64,000 nt of DNA from assembly GCF_010015585.1 (NCBI RefSeq), contig NW_022985069.1, positions 470,744 to 534,743 of the forward strand, in the 5' to 3' direction. A program made the translations under genes and the position numbers. This DNA comes from Eremomyces bilateralis CBS 781.70. Taxonomy: Eukaryota; Ascomycota; Dothideomycetes; Eremomycetales; Eremomycetaceae. This document shows, one piece after another, positions 23,051 to 34,294 of this stretch; positions within the stretch are counted from its first letter, which is position 1; every line of letters starts with the position of its first letter. A model generated the notes under the pieces. The model had not been told where the DNA came from. It was given only the letters and a program-made list of their open reading frames with translations, and searched no databases.

Positions 23051-23729
23051 AAGTGACGCACAGAGCGCACAGAGCCCAAAGACCAGCCCTCAACGGGTAA
23101 CCACGTGACCGATAACTTCCCCTGCCAATGCCAAAGAAACCAGAATGATTAGGAAACTTTGGTCGCAACATAACGTCGCCCTGGCATAAGATTTTGCAAT
23201 TTTGCAATTTTTTCATACTGCCTCGTACTCTTCATTCCCAGATTTCGGACCGAAAATGCAACGTAATGAAGTGGTTGTGTGGGCAAAGCTTGCAAGTTTA
23301 GTGTTAGGATCGCGTTTTGACGAGGAAGTTGAGCGCTGCACCAACGGCCATCACACTATCACAGGATAGAAGTTCGGTTGGAACTAGCGTGGGTGCGTGG
23401 GTAAGATGTCTGACAACTTCAATGGATGGACATGTCAATCACCTACTGCACCTTACAAAAACCTCAACCAACCCAACCGCCCCCATCTCCCTAGTACTAT
23501 GCAAGTACTACTCATGCAGGCAGAAAAGCAGTTTATCAGCAAGAGAAGGCAGCGAATAAGATGCCGCCGCGGATGCACCAACGTCCACATGAAGATGATG
23601 GGAACCCCGCCGCGAGATTCGCTAAGGACGCAGAAGAGCGACTGAGAACTACAAAACATCCTCCATGTCGCACTCTTGTTCCTCATGCTTCTATGTAGAA
23701 TAGAGTATTGTTTTCGTTGAGTGCGCAAT
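23043..23729. other. P450 upstream region carrying direct-repeat copy A
   Basis: The interval between the transposon and the P450 start contains repeat copy A (listed separately). No other coding sequence was recognised. Confidence 0.5.
23099..23352 (+). repeat. Diverged direct repeat, copy A (upstream of P450)
   Basis: This stretch aligns by eye with 25811-26046. Shared landmarks in the same order are AACCACGTGACC, AGGAAACTTTG-TCGCAACATAAC, CATCGCCCT-GCATAAGATT, AATGAAGTGGT, TGTGGGCAAA, TCGTTTTGA-GAGGA and GATGGCCATCA-like ends. Many differences are C/T or G/A transitions. Copy A ends about 380 bp before the P450 start. Confidence 0.8.
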
Positions 23730-25475
23730 ATGGCTGTGATCGTTCTTCTCGCATTGCTTGGGGCAGCTTTGGCCTATCGTGTCGCGTACCGTCTTTATCT
23801 AAGTCCTTTGGCCAAATTTCCCGGCCCGAAGCTTGCCGCTTTGAGCACCTGGTATGAATTCTACTACGATGTGATCAAAAAAGGCCAATTCAGCTTTCAC
23901 ATCGATGATCTCCACAACAAATATGGTCCAGTGGTCCCGTTCTTTCATGTAGCATGTATTCGCTGCTTGAAGCTGCTGACTGTCATATAGGACCCATCGT
24001 ACGTATATCTCCGGAGGAACTGCATATCAAAGACAGCACTTTCTGGGACGAGTTATATGCTCGTAACCCGAAACAGGCAAAATATAAACGGAATGCGGCA
24101 AGGCTAGGTAACAAGACGTCCACCTTCTCCACCACAGATCCGCAGCTTCATCGTCTGCGGAGGAGCGCCCTGAATCCAATGTAAGATTGGTGATTTGCCG
24201 CGGATTTCGGCTTCCCAGCGTCTCACGCAAGGACTTATGCTCGTCAACAGGTTTTCTAAGCAAGCGATCCGAAAGTTCGAGTTAACTGTCCGAGACAAAC
24301 TAATATACATGTGCGACAAGATCGCCTTGTATAAGGAGTCCGGGAGCGTTCTCACTATAAATAAAGCATTCTCTTGTCTTACGGGCGATATCATAACAAA
24401 ATACTGCTTTGGAATCGGCTATGAGCACCTCAAGTCACCAGACTTTCAAGACAATTTCCACGATGCTTTCTTTGCGTTGGCCGGATTTGGACACGTCGTC
24501 CTGCATTTCCCCTGGCTGCACCCTCTCATGAGGAGGATGCCTGACTCTTGGAGAACTACTATGAACCCTGCCATTGCGAAGATAATTCGACTCCGTAAGG
24601 CAAGTACTGAACATTGCCATCGCAAACTCGGAACGAGGCTAACGGGTTCGTAGGATCTACAGCACAAAATCTCCAGCATCAGATCGGAAAAAGGCGCCGT
24701 ACCGCCTCCAGAGCATCCTACCATATTTCACGCTGTATTGGAATCGAGTTTGCCGGACTTTGAGAAGTCCCCCGGCCGGCTCGTCAACGAGGCACAATTA
24801 CTCATCGGTGCTGGTCTGGAAACCACAGCCTGGGCGCTCTGCAACGCCATCTTCTATATCCTATCCGACCAGGCAGTACATGATAGGCTTCGCCAGGAGC
24901 TCTTTAACGCGATCCCTGACCCGTCGGCGGCGGATGCATTTAACTTACTCCATCTAGAGAGTCTACCGTACCTGAAAGCTTGTATTAAAGAATCGGTTCG
25001 GTTCTCTATCGGTGTCACAACCAGAACTGCTCGAGTTTTCAGCTCGCCATTGCCCTATAGCGACTGGGTCATTCCACCGAACACGCCTGTGTCGATGACG
25101 ATGACGGATATTAATTTCGATGATTATGTCTATGGAGACGCGCGGAAGTTCAGGCCGGAGAGGTGGCTAGGCAACGCCACTGCGAAGGACGGGAAACCGC
25201 TTGACCATTATTTCGTGGCCTTCGGAAGGGGTCCGAGGGGCTGCTTAGGAATCAAGTGAGTGATCAACCGAGCAACCGAGCGGTTTGAAGTTTTCAAGAC
25301 TGACTATGAGAACAGCCTTGCGCATCTAGAATTGTATACCACGATTGCGAGCATCTTCCGAAGGTTCAAGCTGGAGCTCTTCGAGACTGACCACACTGAT
25401 GTCGAGATGATAGCTGACATGTTTCTCCCATGTCCGAAACCCGACACCAAAGGCATCCGCGTGAAAGTGGTATAG
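23730..25475 (+). CDS. Cytochrome P450 monooxygenase (trichodiene-oxygenase-like)
   Basis: Five exons (23730-23925, 23991-24180, 24251-24599, 24654-25255, 25316-25475) give 498 aa. The N-terminus is a membrane anchor ([22 protein letters not shown]) followed by the proline hinge KFPGPKL. Landmarks are the [14 protein letters not shown] segment, the I-helix [11 protein letters not shown], the K-helix KESVR, the FRPERWL meander and the haem loop [12 protein letters not shown] (last residue formed across intron 4). The third intron is GC-AG (24600-24653, donor GCAAGT) and is supported by frame continuity. The sequence resembles the Tri4/CYP58-type group, but the substrate cannot be told. Redox partner: the general NADPH-P450 reductase, which is not in the window. 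Confidence 0.92.
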
Positions 25476-26651
25476 GGAAAGACTTTATCTAGAGTATATG
25501 ATTTGACGGTAGACAACTCGTGCATGGGCTCTGTCATCGCAAGGCATGGGCAAGAAGTATGAAAGAGCACGGGGCTGCCCACAGGGGAATTCCTGGCTGG
25601 AAGCGTTCGATGTTGATTTATTATCGGATATACCTCGAGTGCTACCTCAATCGAGGCATTATCTCACCATATCTCTACTGTGCTGGGCATACCTTTTAGC
25701 TTGTCCGTGTACTCTCGTTTGCCTCGTCTCCCACATATAGGCTCGTGTCTGCGACCTGCGTGTTGCCCTCCCTGCCTTTTAGTTAGCGTACTGGGTCCGA
25801 CATTGGGTGTAACCACGTGACCTATTACTTCTCTTAATGAAGAAACGAAGGGTGATCAGGAAACTTTGATCGCAACATAACACAGCATAACATCGCCCTA
25901 GCATAAGATTGGTATTTTTTTTCCAAATTCTGTGTCTGACTGAAAATCCGATGCAATGAAGTGGTGATGTGGGCAAATCATTCGAATTCATTGCTAGAAG
26001 CTCGTTTTGATGAGGAAAGTTGAGCACTGTAGTGATGGCCATCAAGGGGATGTTAGGATGGAACCCACCCAGTGTCCGAGCCCGCCTCCGAGGAAGGTCC
26101 GGATGACTGACAAATTAACCAGCCAACCATACGGCACACAAGCAAGTATTTACGAACCATTTACGGAGTAATTAGGCCAAATTGAATTTGTCAGTGCCGA
26201 TTTTGAACCGAGCGACCGTTGCAAAGGGCGCCAGAAACTACAACTTGCGGCTACCATTCTATATACAGTTGGCGGCACTGGCTAGCACAAGATACGAAAC
26301 CGGTTTTGCCTTAGGCTGTTGCGGCTGAACAGGTTGGAGAACCTCTCCTGGAGAATTAGAGTGTACTACTACTTCAGAGTGACGTTCAGTGTGATATGTC
26401 ATATGTGTGATGTCCGAAGGTTCGGCGAAGATACAGAAGTAGCACCACGATGTTGCCTCATTAAGAATTCGGCAGTGGGGATTTACGAGATACTCGTGGA
26501 TGGTGTCATGGCGAGAGGATAGGAATTGATAGCATCAAACGTGTATATAAGAACTGGCATTTGCACACGTTTACTGGTATTCTGATATTTCAGATATACC
26601 TCAACTACCTCATTATACCAACCCATTTCATCATTCATCACCGTTGCAAAC
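25476..26651. other. Amidase upstream region carrying direct-repeat copy B
   Basis: The interval contains repeat copy B (listed separately). A short TACGGAGTA-like motif lies near 26163. No further gene was recognised. Confidence 0.5.
25811..26046 (+). repeat. Diverged direct repeat, copy B (upstream of amidase)
   Basis: This is the counterpart of 23099-23352 in the same orientation. Copy B carries A or T where copy A has G or C at many sites (for example TTGATCGC against TTGGTCGC, CCTAGCAT against CCTGGCAT). It also has a short insertion CAGCATAACA duplicating the preceding CATAAC. It ends about 600 bp before the amidase start. Confidence 0.8.
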
Positions 26652-28545
26652 ATGACAAACAGAGCGTCCCCCCTACCCAATTGGGCCCAGAAATCCGCCC
26701 AGAAGCGCGATTCGTTGAAAGCCAAGATCAACCCAGCCTGGCTTCTGGACCTGTCTCCGACCGTGGACCTCAGTGAGAGCTCAACCGTGAGCGCCATGGA
26801 TGTGCTGCAGCAATACGGCCGGCAAGTCTTGTCGAAGCAGGAATGGGAGCTCACGGAGGAGCACGACGCCACGGGCATGCTGCAATTGCTCGCGGAGAGG
26901 AAGGTGTCCGCGGTAGAGGTGACGACGGCGTTCTGCAAGCGGGCGGCGATTGCGAACCAGCTGGTCAGTGAGATTGTGGTGAGAGTATGTCCATTGGCTG
27001 ACTGTCGCAGGTCAATTGCTTGACGGAGGTGATGTTCGATGAAGCGGTGGAACGGGCCAAAGAACTGGATGAGCACTTCGAGAGGACGGGGAAGCCGCTG
27101 GGGAGGCTCCATGGCCTGCCAATCAGTCTTAAGGTACGCAAGATGATGAAAAAATCGCATGGAGTATATCATGGATCTGGGAGTTTGACACCGCCTAGGA
27201 CTCGTTCAACGTAAAAGGCGTCCAATCCGCCATCGGATACGTCTCGTTCCTAGACCACGAACCACCCACCTCGAACGCCGCCCTCGTGGACATTTTGCTC
27301 GCCGAAGGCGCCGTCGTGTACTGCAAGACCAACGTCCCGGTGACCTTGATGATGGCCGATTCCGTCAATAACGTCACCGGCCGAACCCTCAACCCCAACA
27401 AGCTCAGCCTGACGGCCGGCGGCAGCACCGGCGGCGAAGGCGCCCTGGTCAAGCTCCGTGGCTCACTCCTCGGCGCAGGCACCGACATCGCCGGCTCGGC
27501 CCGCATCCCCGCGCTCTGCAACGGGATCTACGGCTTCCGCCCGACGACCCTCCGCGTGCCGTTCGTCGGGCTGACGGCGCCCGGGCGCGTCGGGAGCCCG
27601 AGCCCCATTTTGCCGGTGATAGGGCCAGAGGGGCACTCCGTGCGGGACCTGGAGTTATTCATGCGGACCGTGGCGGACAGCGAGCCGTGGAAGGTAGACC
27701 ACACGTGCGTAACGGTGCCCTGGCGGACGGTTGCGCCGCCCACCCGTCCGCTACGCTTCGGGTACTTGAAGGAAGATCCATCGCGGCCACTGCATCCCAC
27801 CGCCCTACGCGGCATGACGTCCGCCGCGCGGAAACTCGAGGACACGGGCCACGCGATCGTGGAACTCGACGGACGTGTCCCATCGCTATGGGAGACCTCG
27901 CGGCTGGCGTGGAAGTTCTTCGAGACGGATCCGCAGCACGTCCCCGCGCAGCATCTGCGCGCCTCGGGCGAGCCGCTCGTCCCCGCGTTAGAAACGACCA
28001 CGCTCCCCGAACTCCAGGGGTGGGAGCCGAGCGTGGACGAGCTGTTCGAGATGAATTTGCAGAGGCAGGCGCTGGTGGGAGCGTGGCATGACATCGTGGT
28101 GGCGGAGCGGTTGGATGCGATCATCCTGCCGACGTACCAGTCGACGGCAGTGAGGCATGACACCTATGGGTTCATGATTTACACCGTGTTGGCGAACATG
28201 CTAGACGTAAGGAGCTCGTGACGCCACGCGGATGCGCAGTTCATTGCCGGCTAACGATCACATGGCAGTACCCTGCACTTGCCCTCCCGTACCTGCGAGC
28301 CGAGAAAGCGAAAGATAACGCCTTTTTCAGGCCAGATGTGCGCTATGAGCCACCTTGTAAGTTCGTCTTTGAGCACTGTGCGAACCGGATACTGACCAAA
28401 CCCGGCAGATGAGCCGGATTCGGTGGAGGGCGCTCCTTTCGGCTTCCAGATTATGGGGATCCCAATGAAGGATGAAGAGCTGTTGAAGATTGGAGCCGTT
28501 GTTGATGAAGTGCTCCATGGTGCTTATGGGGTTAGCGTACCTTGA
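26652..28545 (+). CDS. Amidase-signature family protein (acetamidase type)
   Basis: Five exons (26652-26963, 27011-27133, 27199-28206, 28269-28356, 28409-28545) give 555 aa, the usual length for fungal acetamidase-like amidases. The family hydrolyses carboxamides to the acid and ammonia with a Ser-cisSer-Lys triad. Seen are the Lys in GLPISLKDSF (across intron 2), the cis-Ser in TAGGSTGGEGAL and the nucleophile Ser in GTDIAGSARIP. The C-terminus GAPFGFQIMG followed by DEELLKIG is typical. There is no signal peptide. It lies 1.2 kb downstream of the P450 in the same orientation, behind a copy of the same upstream repeat. The substrate is unknown. Confidence 0.94.
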
Positions 28546-28660
28546 TACCCTGACTCAATTGGAAGTCTTACCTGAAATCGCAAGAAATAAACCCCTGAAC
28601 TGGGACCATTGTGTTAAGTCTAAATCAACAATCGTGATAAGCATTGGAATAAATAGCATC

Positions 28661-29499
28661 TCAAAACGCATGCGGTCTGATCCTGTCCCCTCTCCAGAAT
28701 CCCATCAGCTCGCCTGTCCCCGCGATCCACTCCTTAACTCCCGAGACTGCCGCCTTCGCCATCCCCGTATTCGTCCCGCTCCTCATCCGACCATAACCCG
28801 ACGCCCCCGGCTCAGCGCCCGGCTTCGCAAAGCTCGAGCCGGACCCGGTCGCGTATTCACTGCCCATGGTGGGCAGGACGTTCTCGCCGGCCGACAGTCC
28901 CACGAACAGGGAGAACGGCACCAGCCAGACGCAGATGCCGAAGTAGGAGGCGATCTCAGTGAAGCTAGGCAGGTTGTAGGCGTCGTAGGAGGAGTAGGAG
29001 GATCCGTAGCCTAGGACTGGGGATGGGGGAGAGGAGAAGTGGCGGAAGCAGAGGTAGTGGTTGACGAGCACGAGGACTAGAAAGCATATATTAGGACGCT
29101 GTCGGTCGCAGAGTGTTGCGTTCCGGCATACCGCATGACAAGATGAACACCGGGCTCGTCAATTTGACCACGGGGAATCGTTGAAGATTCAGGTAGTAGA
29201 CAACGTGGCTCCCGATGCCGATTGCGGTCAAGGTGAGAGGGAACCCGTCGACCGCGCAGAGGAGGACCTGGATGGCGATCACCGTGAAGATGAGGCGGGT
29301 CAGGAATTTCTTCGCGAGGACAGTATGTTCTTCTAGCACCTCTGATAGATAGTAGAGGCCAGATGCTGTGATATACGTTAGCCATTGCGTACAAAGGGGG
29401 GATCGCTATCGTCGCATTGGTGAACGTACCTATTGCCAGCGTCATGAACGCGAAGCCGAGCACCAGGCCGATGATACCAAGGACGGAGAGAACCCACAT
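28661..29499 (-). CDS. svp26: SVP26/TEX261-family ER-Golgi membrane protein
   Basis: Three exons (29499-29430, 29365-29132, 29076-28661; introns 64 and 55 nt) give 239 aa with about four membrane segments. In yeast, Svp26 is a COPII cargo adaptor that loads Golgi mannosyltransferases. Conserved landmarks are YYLSEVLEEHTVLAKKFL, VDGFPLTLTAIGIGSHVVY, LQRFPVVKLTSPVFILSC and LVLVNHYLCFRHF. The last exon adds a soluble Ser/Gly-rich tail. Without splicing the frame breaks at both introns. Its start faces that of the BUD23 gene across 295 bp. Its role links it to glycosylation, like the GH47 gene. Confidence 0.93.
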
Positions 29500-29794
29500 T
29501 GCGTCAGAACTGTGAGCATTAAAAGCAAATATCTTTGAAGTTTGATGATAAATGCAAGAGCTCTCAGTTCTCAGCTTGGTGGTCAAATATTAATGCGTAG
29601 CTGTCCTTAAGTCTTAACCTGAACAACCCTGGCGTTCGGGTCGACCCGAGATAATCTGCGCCCCACAATTGACTTTTATCATTTCATCAATCACTGCAGA
29701 GTGCAGATTTATATTCGACTTGGACAGTTCAGCACACCCTCCAAAACTCCAAAGAACCCGCCATATTAACCTCTACCACAAAAATCCTGTCATC
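29500..29794. promoter_or_regulatory. Bidirectional promoter SVP26 / BUD23
   Basis: This 295-bp spacer lies between two divergent start codons. No specific site was recognised. Confidence 0.6.
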
Positions 29795-30749
29795 ATGTCT
29801 CGACCCGAAGATATCCTGTAAGCCTTCCCCCCAATCCCCCAATCCTACCCACCCACTAACCCCCACCAGCCCCCCCGACATCTACTACTCCTCCACCACC
29901 GCGCGCAAATACACTACCTCCTCGCGCATCCAGCATATCCAAGCGCAGATGGCCCAACGCGCCCTCTCCCTCCTCAACCTCACCACCCCCTCCTACATCC
30001 TCGACGTCGGCTGCGGCTCCGGCCTCTCCGGCGCCATCCTCTCCTCCACGCCCCCGGAGGCCGGCGGGCCTCACGTTTGGGTCGGTATGGATATCAGCGC
30101 TGATATGCTTAGCGTGGCGCTCGAGCGGGGGGGCGAGGATCCCGATACCGGCAACTCCGATGACGGCAGCGAGGAAGGCGAGGGCGAGGAGGAGTGTCAG
30201 GGAGATCTGTTCCTCGCGGACGCAGGGCAGGGGGTCCCGTTCCGCGCAGGCACATTCGACGCGGCCATCTCCATCAGCGCGGTGCAGTGGCTCTGCAACG
30301 CAGAATCGTCAATCGAGACAGCGGAAGGGCGACTCAAGCGATTTTTCGAAGGGCTGTACGCGGCGCTGCGGCGGGGAGGCAGAGCGGTGTGTCAGTTCTA
30401 CCCCCGGGACGAGGGGCAGAAGCGGATGGTGGCGCAGGCGGCGATCCGGGCGGGGTTCGGGGCGGGGTTGTTGGAGGATGGGGCGGGGACGAAGGCGGTG
30501 AAGGTGTATTTGGTGTGTACGGTTGGCGGGGGGGATGTGGCCGGGGGAGATATCACGGGGGTGGTGGAGGGGATGGAGGGGGTGGAAGTGGACGATACGA
30601 GACGGAGGGTGCGGAGAGGAGGGGAGAAGGGGATGCAGAAGGGGAGTAAGCAGTGGATTTTGCGGAAGAAGGATCGGATGGAGCGGAAGGGGATGGTGGT
30701 GAAGGCTACCAGTAAATACACCGGAAGGAAGAGAAAGATTGCTTTCTGA
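29795..30749 (+). CDS. bud23: BUD23 18S rRNA (guanine-N7) methyltransferase
   Basis: Two exons (29795-29817 and 29870-30749; intron 52 nt) give 300 aa. The first exon is only 23 nt (MSRPEDIL). Bud23, with Trm112, methylates a guanine of 18S rRNA during small-subunit maturation. Visible are PPDIYYSSTTARKYTTSSRI at the N-terminus, the SAM motif LDVGCGSGLSG, WVGMDIS, a D/E-rich insert, FDAAISISAVQWLCNA and the C-terminal WBSCR22-type basic tail with KKDRMERKG and KYTGRKRK. The coding strand is C-rich at the 5' side and strongly G-rich after about 30340. Confidence 0.95.
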
Positions 30750-30950
30750 TCCGAGGATTTCGGTTCATTAGGGCCTTTAGGGGATCATTCATCTGCATCG
30801 GTCGGCGTTGGTAGGGTCTATGAACAAACATGATACCATTGCATAGACGAGCATACTATTTCTTTATACAATAAACCATGAATCCAAAATTGAGCAAAAC
30901 ACCTGCAGGAAAATCCTTATTTACAGCTCTATTGTCGCGTCTCCAACCTC

Positions 30951-32358
30951 TCATCCTGATGCCTCCATCTTGTCTAAGACCGCTCGGGTGAACTGTTGCG
31001 TAGTGGCATTGCCACCCATATCGCGTGTCCGTGATTTACTACAAACCGTCAATAATAGATACAACATCTAGGCCTAGCGGAACTTACGGGTCGGCAATAA
31101 CATCATACACAGCCTTCGATATCCTGTTCGCGTGGTCATCGAGGCCAACATGACGCAGCATCATGCTCGCGCTCAACAGAAGTGCGCTGGGGTTAGCCTG
31201 GCCCTTGTCTTTAATGTCCAATCCAACGTGACGGCATCCGGGCTCGAAGACGGCGACCTCCCGGCCCATATTGCAGCCGGGAACGATTCCAGGACCGCCA
31301 ACCAGGCCGGCGCCGATGTTGGACAGGATGCCACCGTACAGATTCGGCATGACCATGACATCGAATTGCTGCGGCCGGGAGACGCACTGCATGGAGGCGT
31401 TGTCGACGATCATATCGTTCGACTCGAGGGTCGGGTAATCCTCGCCGACCTTCTTCACAGTGTTCCGGAACAGGCCGTCGGCCAGCTTCATGATGTTGGC
31501 CTTGTGGATGCAGGTGACCTTCTTGCGGTTGTTGGCCAGGGCGAAGGCGAAGGCGAACTTGGCGATGCGCTCGCTCTTGGCGCGGGTGATGATCTTGAGG
31601 GACTCGACGACGCCGGGGACCGATTGGTGCTCGAGGCCGGAGTACTCACCTTCGGTGTTCTCGCGGATAATGCAGAAGTCGACATTCTTGTGGCGGGTCT
31701 CGTAGCCGGGGATATTCTTGATGAGGACGATGGAGGCGTAGATGTCGAGTTCTTGACGGAGGGCGACGTTGAAGGATTGGTGACCGGAGCGCTCTACGGG
31801 AGTGTGCAAGATACCTAAACGAAATCTCAGTTTCAGTCCGGATAGGAAGGGAACAGGTTGCATTACCCTTCAATCCGAGTTTGTTCCTCTTCAACGAAGC
31901 AACCGCCTCCCGGAAAAGATCGTCGGACGGCTTGCTTCCCGACTCCATACCGGACACATCGACCTGTTCCCATTCGACGGGAACATTGTCCGCCTTGAAG
32001 ACCTCCTTGACCGTTTCTGACACTTCAGCACCGATGCCGTCGCCTATTGTGATCGTAAGAGGGCTGCGCAAATCCTGATGCCGGGGCGGGCCGACATACC
32101 TGGAATCAAGGTGACGGTGTATTTCCCACCGAACTTGGTGGGCTTGAAGATGTCTGTGGAGACGCTTGCCATGCCTTTTTATCGTGTTAGCCATACTGCA
32201 CGCCTATTACCATTAATTGGCCTGTGGTACCTCGAGCCGTTGGTCGCGACCCCCGCAGGAGGCTCTGATAAGAGATCGACGTCAGTTTTCGGTGGACAGA
32301 GTCAAATTGGAGGGCAGAGGCTTACCTGCGCGGCTCTCTGGGAGCTTCGGACCAGCAT
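30951..32358 (-). CDS. idh1: Mitochondrial NAD-dependent isocitrate dehydrogenase, IDH1 (regulatory-type) subunit
   Basis: Six exons (32358-32326, 32264-32231, 32174-32100, 32043-31867, 31814-31088, 31038-30951) give 377 aa. The first two small exons and part of the third encode a basic mitochondrial presequence (MLVRSSQRAAQ, SLLRGSRPTARG). The mature part starts at FKPTKFGGKYTVTLIPGDGIGAE, with introns breaking the GDGIG motif. Landmarks are ENTEGEYSGLEHQSVPGVVESLK, HKANIMKLADGLF, NLYGGILSNIGAGLVGGPGI and the C-terminal RTRDMGGNATTQQF. The enzyme makes 2-oxoglutarate in the TCA cycle as an Idh1/Idh2 octamer. It is the closest match to yeast Idh1 among the two subunits. Confidence 0.95.
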
Positions 32359-33266
32359 ATTGACGGTACTTCCCTGGAAAGGAGAGAATTGGGTTTAAGG
32401 GATCGTAGGGTGGGTGGCTGAGGAGAGATGCGAAGAATTGAACAATATTGAAGGGAGAAATGCTTGCATGACGATTTAGTTCCTGTTGACGATTTGCAGC
32501 CCTTGGCCCTGGTGGACTTGCGGCGACAGGAAGAGGTCAGTGCGCGCCACCAATTTGATGCTTTCATTCCGCGTTTCCGTTCGTCCAGACTTCATCATCA
32601 CCTGTCCATTGCCCACTCACAGTCTTGCACTGTTGATAGATCCAATTAGGGCCATTCTTGATTGAAATCTTCCTCTAAGATGCTGCGAATCCTTGAATTG
32701 AATCTATCTCGCTGTTCGCAAAACATGGAATCCAAACTTGACTCGCTCAGAACGAAAGGACCTGGAATGTCCACGCTGACCTCTCCGCAAGTCCGTTTAC
32801 TCCTGTGACAGCGTCTCGGAGTTATCCCTATTTCTTGCTGTATCTGTATGTTCTATATAAATATATCGATCAGGTTAATCTGTGTTTGGGGAAAGGAAAG
32901 ATTCACTGCCTGGCAAGGCCCCCGAGGCCTCAGTGTATGCCACAAGACCATAGCGTCCGCAACACATGGTGGGCTCGCTGGTCTAAATGTTCTATGGGAC
33001 GGTTCCTTTATCATGCATGGTCTGCCGAGCGGATAGCATTTCTAGCGCACCAATCTAGTCCAGAGCGACGCGGAATAGAGTAACCGATAAAGGTTCTTCT
33101 TTCGGATTTGGATGCCCCGGCAATCGCCTTCCCCGCCTTTGACGCCAGAGATGTTCCGGGCCGTCTGGTTGGTAAGGCTGTAGATATATTGAGCGATATC
33201 GCTCCGTGTCCATTCTTTCTTTACTTCACAGTTCTGAGTCATATTTCCATTCTCCATAAGTAAAAC
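32359..33266. other. Divergent spacer IDH1 / SDR
   Basis: This 0.9-kb region lies between two divergent starts and presumably contains both promoters. No gene or repeat was recognised. Confidence 0.5.
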
Positions 33267-34294
33267 ATGCAAGTTGGAGACTTTCCCATTAAAGATAAAG
33301 TGGTGGTAGTGACAGGTGGTGGCTCGGGTATGTCAATCGATGCTTAGCAATCTAGTCAAGACCTAACGACATTAGGGATATGCTTCGAGTTTGTCAAGAA
33401 AGCGATTGAGGCCGGAGCGAAAGTCCTAATAGCGGACTTAAAGCTCACTACGCAAGCCCAGACGTGGTTTAATGAGGTACAAGACAAGCGTCCAGTTGCA
33501 TTCGCAACATGCGATGTAACGAAGTGGTCAGACTTGAGAGAACTTGTCGATGCATCCAGAAAGCATTTCAATGCCGTCCCAGACGTCTGGGTACCCGGTG
33601 CCGGCGTCTTCGAACCTGTCAGTAAGCTCCTCCGGCCGAAGATCCACGATTAACGAATAGCAGAAATGGTCCAACTTCTGGGATGATCTGGAGACCGAAC
33701 GGTACCAGGAGGTAGATATCAACGTAAACCATCCGATAAAGCTCACGAGAATCGCTATGCAAGCGCTTGCCGAGGCCGACAAAAAGGGCGTAGTCCTATC
33801 CGTCGCATCGATCGCCGGTCTGTCAGGAACCTATTCTAGCGCACTATACGTGGCGACAAAACATGCCGTCGTTGGTTTCACTCGCAGCATGGCTCTGGCA
33901 GATAAGTATGAAGGCATCAAGATCGTAACGATATGCCCGGGGTAAGCTACACCCACTGCGACCTGATCTATTAGATACTGACGTTCCCTCCAGCGTTGTG
34001 AAAACCCCCCTCTGGACCGACCGAGATGACTACATGAAGCAATTTGGCATCTCCGACAAGCTTTCGCTGACTCCGGAATATATCGCCGACACGATGATGG
34101 ACATCATCCAACAGGGACGGTACCCCGGTGGTACGGTGCTGGAGGTCCGGTTGGAAGGAACAAGAGTCATTCACGAATGGAATAACCCCGTGCCTGAGAG
34201 TCTGAAAGCGGAGATTCCGAAGGAGTTCATTGAGCATAATATTGCTCCGATGAGAGCCATCATGGATTCTTATCGAAAGAAGCCGTCTTCTTAG
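33267..34294 (+). CDS. Short-chain dehydrogenase/reductase (15-hydroxyprostaglandin dehydrogenase-like)
   Basis: Four exons (33267-33327, 33376-33617, 33664-33941, 33994-34294; introns 48, 46 and 52 nt) give 293 aa. The cofactor loop VVTGGGSGICFE forms across intron 1, and IADLKL suggests an NAD-preferring Asp. The catalytic Ser lies in SVASIAG and the YxxxK motif is YVATK. The usual NNAG after strand 4 is replaced by VPGAGVFEP, so one conserved Asn is missing. CPGVVKTPLW follows. The substrate is unknown; a hydroxy-fatty-acid or alcohol is plausible from the family. Confidence 0.9.

Noticed and set aside
22402-23079. Long open frames running through the N gap on both strands
   Set aside because: The middle of each translation is unknown sequence, and the ends lie in transposon inverted repeats. 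They are not genes.
23099-26046. Direct repeats around the P450 as long terminal repeats of a retroelement
   Set aside because: Between them lies an intron-containing host P450. No polymerase, capsid or integrase sequence, primer site or target duplication was seen.
31132-31818. Plus-strand open frame of about 230 codons
   Set aside because: It is antisense to the conserved IDH1 exon 5 and has no recognisable protein features of its own.
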